NCBI RefSeq assembly: GCF_016859285.1
Contig: NC_053422.1
Span: 13,566,501 to 13,630,500 of the forward strand
Source of the DNA: Xiphias gladius
Taxonomy: Eukaryota; Chordata; Actinopteri; Istiophoriformes; Xiphiidae
Direction: 5' to 3'
DNA length: 64,000 nt
Of this stretch, positions 59,601-64,000 are shown piece by piece. The notes under the pieces are model-generated. The model made no database searches. It was given only the letters and a program-made list of their open reading frames with translations, and was not told the DNA's origin. The position numbers and the translations under genes were made by a program. The stretch's first letter is position 1. Each line of letters opens with the position of its first letter.

Positions 59601-62600
59601 GTCCCTCTTTTGTTGGCTGTGTGAATTCAGCCCTCAACTTCTCCACTTCCAAATGAGACGCTGCAGGCGCTCAGGTGTTTTAGACATGCAGTCATGTTGG
59701 AGATTAACCCCAGCCACCATTAAATGCATCAGGACATGGCCATTCAAGAGAGAAACGTAATACACTGCTGCTGTTTAGGGACACACTGAATGTGTCTTCA
59801 AATGCGTGATCTACTCTTTATCACCACAGCAACATGGTTGAGTTTATTCAGGCGTTAAGTCCTCCCTTGGCTCCCCATTCCCCTATTTAACCTCAGTAGC
59901 TCACAGCCAAGCAGCCAATCATGCTGAATCTTAAAAATCACGCTTTCCTGAATAACCTCCAAGCAGCAGAGCTCTTTATATACTTAAAAGGAACTATTGT
60001 GCACATGTCACAAGGCAAATAATAAATCACTTGTTGACTCTGGCATTGAGCCCAAGGCCGTCTTTTCTCCTCTTGGTAAATAAGCATTAATTCAATGACC
60101 TTTTACTTGGGGTCAGGGAGCGAATACATTTTAAAAAAATGTTATCAAGCAATGCCCAATTAAACCACACTGAGATGGCATAATTCTTACTTTCAGCAAA
60201 GGTTTATTTTCATGATCAGAATTCAGAAACTGTCTCCCAACAATGGCCTTTCAATTGAAATAAGACTGAAGCAGCAGATCACCGCACCACTATCACAAAG
60301 GTGAATTTTGAGTCAGAGAGAAGAGTTCAAACATGGTGAGCATGTTGCTTTGGAAACAAGAAAATTAATGTCACTCCACTGGAGTTTATTTTTAAAACTA
60401 TGTAATAATATAATTCTGAAATGCTGAAATTCTTAGTATGGATGGTTTTTTTTTTGGCAGTATACTCGTCAAGTCTCTGATTGGTCCACCTCTCTTTTAT
60501 TCTAACATAATTCAGGATAATCAGCCCTTGACGATTAGCTAATTTTAGAAGGCCACTTACTACACTTAAAATTCAGCCTGAGTTGTATGTGCACAGAGTA
60601 AAATAACCAGAGGTACCGTATCAGAAAGCAAAAAGCAGTGAACTGTTTCTTAAAGCTGAGTGAGTAATGCAGAAGACCACGGCTCACAGGGTTTACAGGG
60701 AAGAACTATACAGCTGCCTGTATATTGATTCTTGTAGTATAAACGCGCTGAGTTGGGTTGGCACACGTTGTACAAGTGCTGGCTATAGCCATTTTACTGT
60801 ATATTTCTGAGTCCACATGTTGGCCGTTAGATGTCTCCATATCACCCTTCATTGACACACTAACGTAACACTGTGGATTGTCCAGTAGGGGTCACCCCTC
60901 ACGTACTTTTTTGAGTGAACTGTTACGATGGAACTTAAATAAAGGATCTTAGATATGATAAGTTATGTTCCAGTTTAGAATATACTGAATGTCTACATGT
61001 CTTGCCCATAGAGATTTATGTGGCAGCATAAGGCAACTTTCAGGAATAAAATAAAATGTTTACAATCAGGAATTAATTTTAAATGCATGTTATTTATTGA
61101 GACCTTCTTATAAAGACCATTTATTAAGCATGAAAACTGAGCAATTACAGTTGTGCATATTTCAGCCAACATCAGCCAAAGACATTTCAAATACTGTAAA
61201 TAAATAACGCCCCACCTTGTTTTTCTCTCCGTACAAGCACATTTATAACCTTAAATTCCACCTCAAATAATATGTTAAACCCTTCCAAAGTGATGTCAAA
61301 GGTCAATAATTTTACCACTTATGATATCAGTGTCATACTGATTACCTAAAAAAGCGAGTCATTACAAATGATTTACGAAATAATCTCAACTATGTATAAT
61401 ATTTTTTTAAGTTTTTTTATAGGCTCCTTGATAAATTCCCTACAGATGACAAGTGTTAATGTTTTCTGTGGTTGTGAAATTTTTCTTTCAGGTCTACCAG
61501 TGTCGTCACAATGGAAACTTGTGGGAATTAACCCTACAGACACGTACACACAAGGCTAAGCAATAAGTGTCTGTGAGCAATTCTTTAAACTATTCTTAGA
61601 TATTAACTATAACAGGAACTATAAAAAGTCTGTTCCAAAGAGCGCTGATTTAGCTTATGAAAAACTAGAAAACATAAGTTTTTAATTTGAAAAAAAAACC
61701 AAAACGGTACACTTTGGGTGACAAATTACTGCGTTCATTTGTGACTTAGAGTGGAAGTTAAAGTTTTGAAGTTAAAGTCAGAATATATTTCTTAATAAAT
61801 GGGAATGACTGGTTTTGGACAATTTTCTAGTAGAAAGTATAAAAAATGACATCTTCTAATATTAATATCACAGTGAAAATGCTTTCCCGGATTTATACTG
61901 TAGTCCATGTGTTTGCTATTGTACTACTTATATATGGAACAAAGCATGTACACACACTGATGTTGTCCCTTTAAATGATGTTGTAAATGTCACCACAAAG
62001 CAAAAAAAGAAGAAGAAGAAAAGGGTAGATAAGGTCTTCATCTGTTCGTTTGTTTTAACTTACGTCCAGGGGCCTCTGGGTCCTCAGGGGACTTCGGACC
62101 ATGGCAGGAAGGGATGTAAAGGGGGTGATAAAACTGTGGCTATGTTTTCTATTGTGTCACATGGTTTTCTTTCTTCTCCTGCCACTTCTGAGAATCATCC
62201 CTCACTGATCTGCCAACAGAGAAATAGAGATCTTAAGAATGTTGTCACATATTAGCAAAGTTAAATGTGGCAATCACTCACCAGGTTCCACATTCACAGC
62301 AGAGTAAAATGTCTGTGAATCTGAAACTCCAGATAATACATTTGTCGTTTTTGGATTTTTCATTTCTGAAGGATTTTCCATATGGGGAAATTTGTGAGGT
62401 TTCTGACAGTCGACTTATTCTAAATCAGAAAGATTGTGTCAGGTCAGGTATGGTCAAATACAATTTCAAAAAGAATGGGTGGATTTATTTAACAAAATCA
62501 ACACAGTCTTTGATGAATTTGTCATACTGGACGGTTTATAACAATACCAGTCTTCCTTGAATAAACAAAAGAGGTATTTCTTTGAACTATTTTGCAGAAA

Positions 62601-62770
62601 TTTGCACAAACATTTAGTAATACTGTAAATTTGTCTTCATCAGTGCTGGCAAGCTTGGGCCTCTCGACTGTTGCAAACTGAAAGAAGAAGAAAAAACAGG
62701 AAGCTGAGGGTACCGACCTTGAGAAGACATTTGTGGTTTACTTCATGTCAAAGTCCATTAACCACAACAC
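56691..62770. other. Downstream flank of slc16a2, no further gene recognised
   Basis: Could include a long alternative 3' UTR of slc16a2 up to about 59580 (AATAAA at 59559). A T-rich tract lies at 57266-57282. The short ORFs (58644-58892 and 62267-62560) have no family signature. I found no exon chain and no RNA gene. Confidence 0.35.
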
Positions 62771-62773
62771 CTG

Positions 62774-63884
62774 CAGTAGCATGAAAAAAGTTTGGGCACC
62801 CCTTGTCATAATTTTACTGTTAAAAATGAAAAAAAAATTTCAACATTTTAAGCAAGATTAGTGTATTATTTCTGTTTTGTACAAATTTATAGTATAAAAA
62901 AAAGGAGCACTAGGCAAAAGTTTTGGCACCCCAAAAGCTTGAGTTCTCATAGCTTTTACGTTCACATTCATCTACTGTGCAGTGACACATGCACAAATGT
63001 GACCTTCATGGAAGGGTCAACAGAACAAAACCTTTCCTGCGTCCTCAACCCCAAAATTCAATATCAGAAGTTGGCAAAGGAACATCAAAACAAGCCTGAT
63101 GCATTTGGGAACAACTCCTGTGGACTGGTGAATATTAAATTGCAACTTTTTGGCCACAATGAGCAAAGTTATGTTTGGAGAAGAAGTTGCCGAATTTCAT
63201 GAGAAGAACAGTTCTACAGCTGCTAAGCACGGGGCTGGATTGATTATGCTTTGGGCTTGTGTTGAAGCCAGTGGGGAACATTTCACTGGTAGAGGGACGA
63301 ATGGATTCAATTAAATACCAGCAAATTTTGTGAGAAAACATCAAACCGTCTGAAGAAAAGCTAAAGATGAAGAGAGGACGGCTTCTGCACCAGGATAATG
63401 ATCCTAAACACACCTCAAAATCCACAACAGACTACCTAAAGAGGCGTAAGATGAAGGTTTTGCCATGGCCCTCACAGTCCTCCGACCTAAAGATCATCGA
63501 AAATCTGTGGATAGACCTCAAAGGAGCAGTGCATGCAAGATGACGCAAGAATCTCAAAGAAGTAGAAGCCTTTTGCAAAGGAGAATGGGGGGGAAATCCC
63601 CCAAACAAAAACTAAATGACTTTTAGCTGCTACTAAAAGCTTTGACAAGCGACTTGATACAAGATACTTGCTAAAGGTTGCCTTACCGAGTACTGACCAT
63701 TTAGTTTTGGGCCCTCTTTCTTTTTTGTTATTTTTAAACTGTAAAAGATGGAAATAAAAATGTATTCTTGTTGTAAAATCTTGCCAAGGAAATCAGGTCA
63801 TGGTCAAAGTAAGTTTTACTCACTTAATTATTCATAGTAACAGAAATTTTGACCAGGGGAGCCCAAACTTTTTCGTGCCATTGT
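62774..63884 (+). mobile_element. Degenerate Tc1/mariner transposon, about 1.1 kb
   Basis: Imperfect terminal inverted repeats: left ATGAAAAAAGTTTGGGCACC (62781-62800) and right reverse complement GGCACGAAAAAGTTTGGGCTC (63859-63879). Inside, in shifted plus-strand frames, are transposase marks in Tc1 order: LFGHNEQSYVWRRS, KHGAGLIMLWACV, LLHQDNDPKHTSK (second acidic residue of the DDE triad) and SDLKIIENLWIDLK (third). Multiple frameshifts and stops mean it is inactive. It shares the GGGCACCC end motif with the relic in tstd1 intron 1. Confidence 0.85.
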
Positions 63885-64000
63885 ATGGTATGTACTTGAC
63901 ATTACTGCCAAGTTTTCCACAGAATACCATCAGTCTTTGGTTCAGTTCTTTATTGCCCTCTAATTTCTTTTTTGATATTTTCAGTAAAATTGGAAAATGA

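Overview
The window is vertebrate nuclear DNA, almost certainly from a ray-finned (teleost) fish. Coding sequence is split by GT-AG introns, microsatellites are abundant, and the spaces between genes are filled with decayed LINEs, Tc1/mariner relics and short terminal-inverted-repeat elements of types common in fish. There is no operon, CRISPR array or prokaryotic feature. Five protein genes can be assembled exon by exon with consistent splice phase.

Layout: (1) 1-5626, minus strand: pola2, DNA polymerase alpha-primase B subunit; 17 coding exons are visible and the C-terminus lies beyond base 1. A CpG-rich promoter follows to about 5960. (2) 6849-14854, minus: an 11-exon, 419-aa gene that I tentatively read as top6bl, the meiotic topoisomerase VI B-like subunit. 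(3) 16979-19232, minus: tstd1, a single-domain rhodanese sulfurtransferase in 4 exons. (4) 21089-21874, minus: lrrn4cl, a one-exon type I membrane protein with a fibronectin III domain. (5) about 21.9-32 kb: gene-poor, repeat-rich DNA. (6) 33091-54093, plus: slc16a2, the MCT8 thyroid-hormone transporter, 6 coding exons with a 10.2-kb first intron and a CpG-rich 5' region. (7) 54.1-64 kb: 3' UTR or flank, microsatellites, and a 1.1-kb degenerate Tc1-like element near the right edge.

The genes are not a pathway: DNA replication priming, probable meiotic break formation, sulfur transfer, a membrane protein and hormone transport. The first four are tandem on the minus strand. lrrn4cl and slc16a2 are divergent but about 11 kb apart. 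From memory of human gene positions, POLA2, LRRN4CL and C11orf80/TOP6BL lie on 11q12-q13, which fits the first block being conserved synteny, while TSTD1 and SLC16A2 are elsewhere in human.

The most interesting signals are about splicing. pola2 has a 124-bp intron with U12-type 5' splice site and branch-point motifs. The neighbouring top6bl-like gene has an intron starting ATATCCTTT with a U12-type branch point but ending in AG (AT-AG), and a separate GC-AG intron. Other points are four near-perfect hairpins or palindromes, upstream ORFs at the slc16a2 start, and conservation of the four MCT8 substrate-site residues. I found no clearly new biological system.
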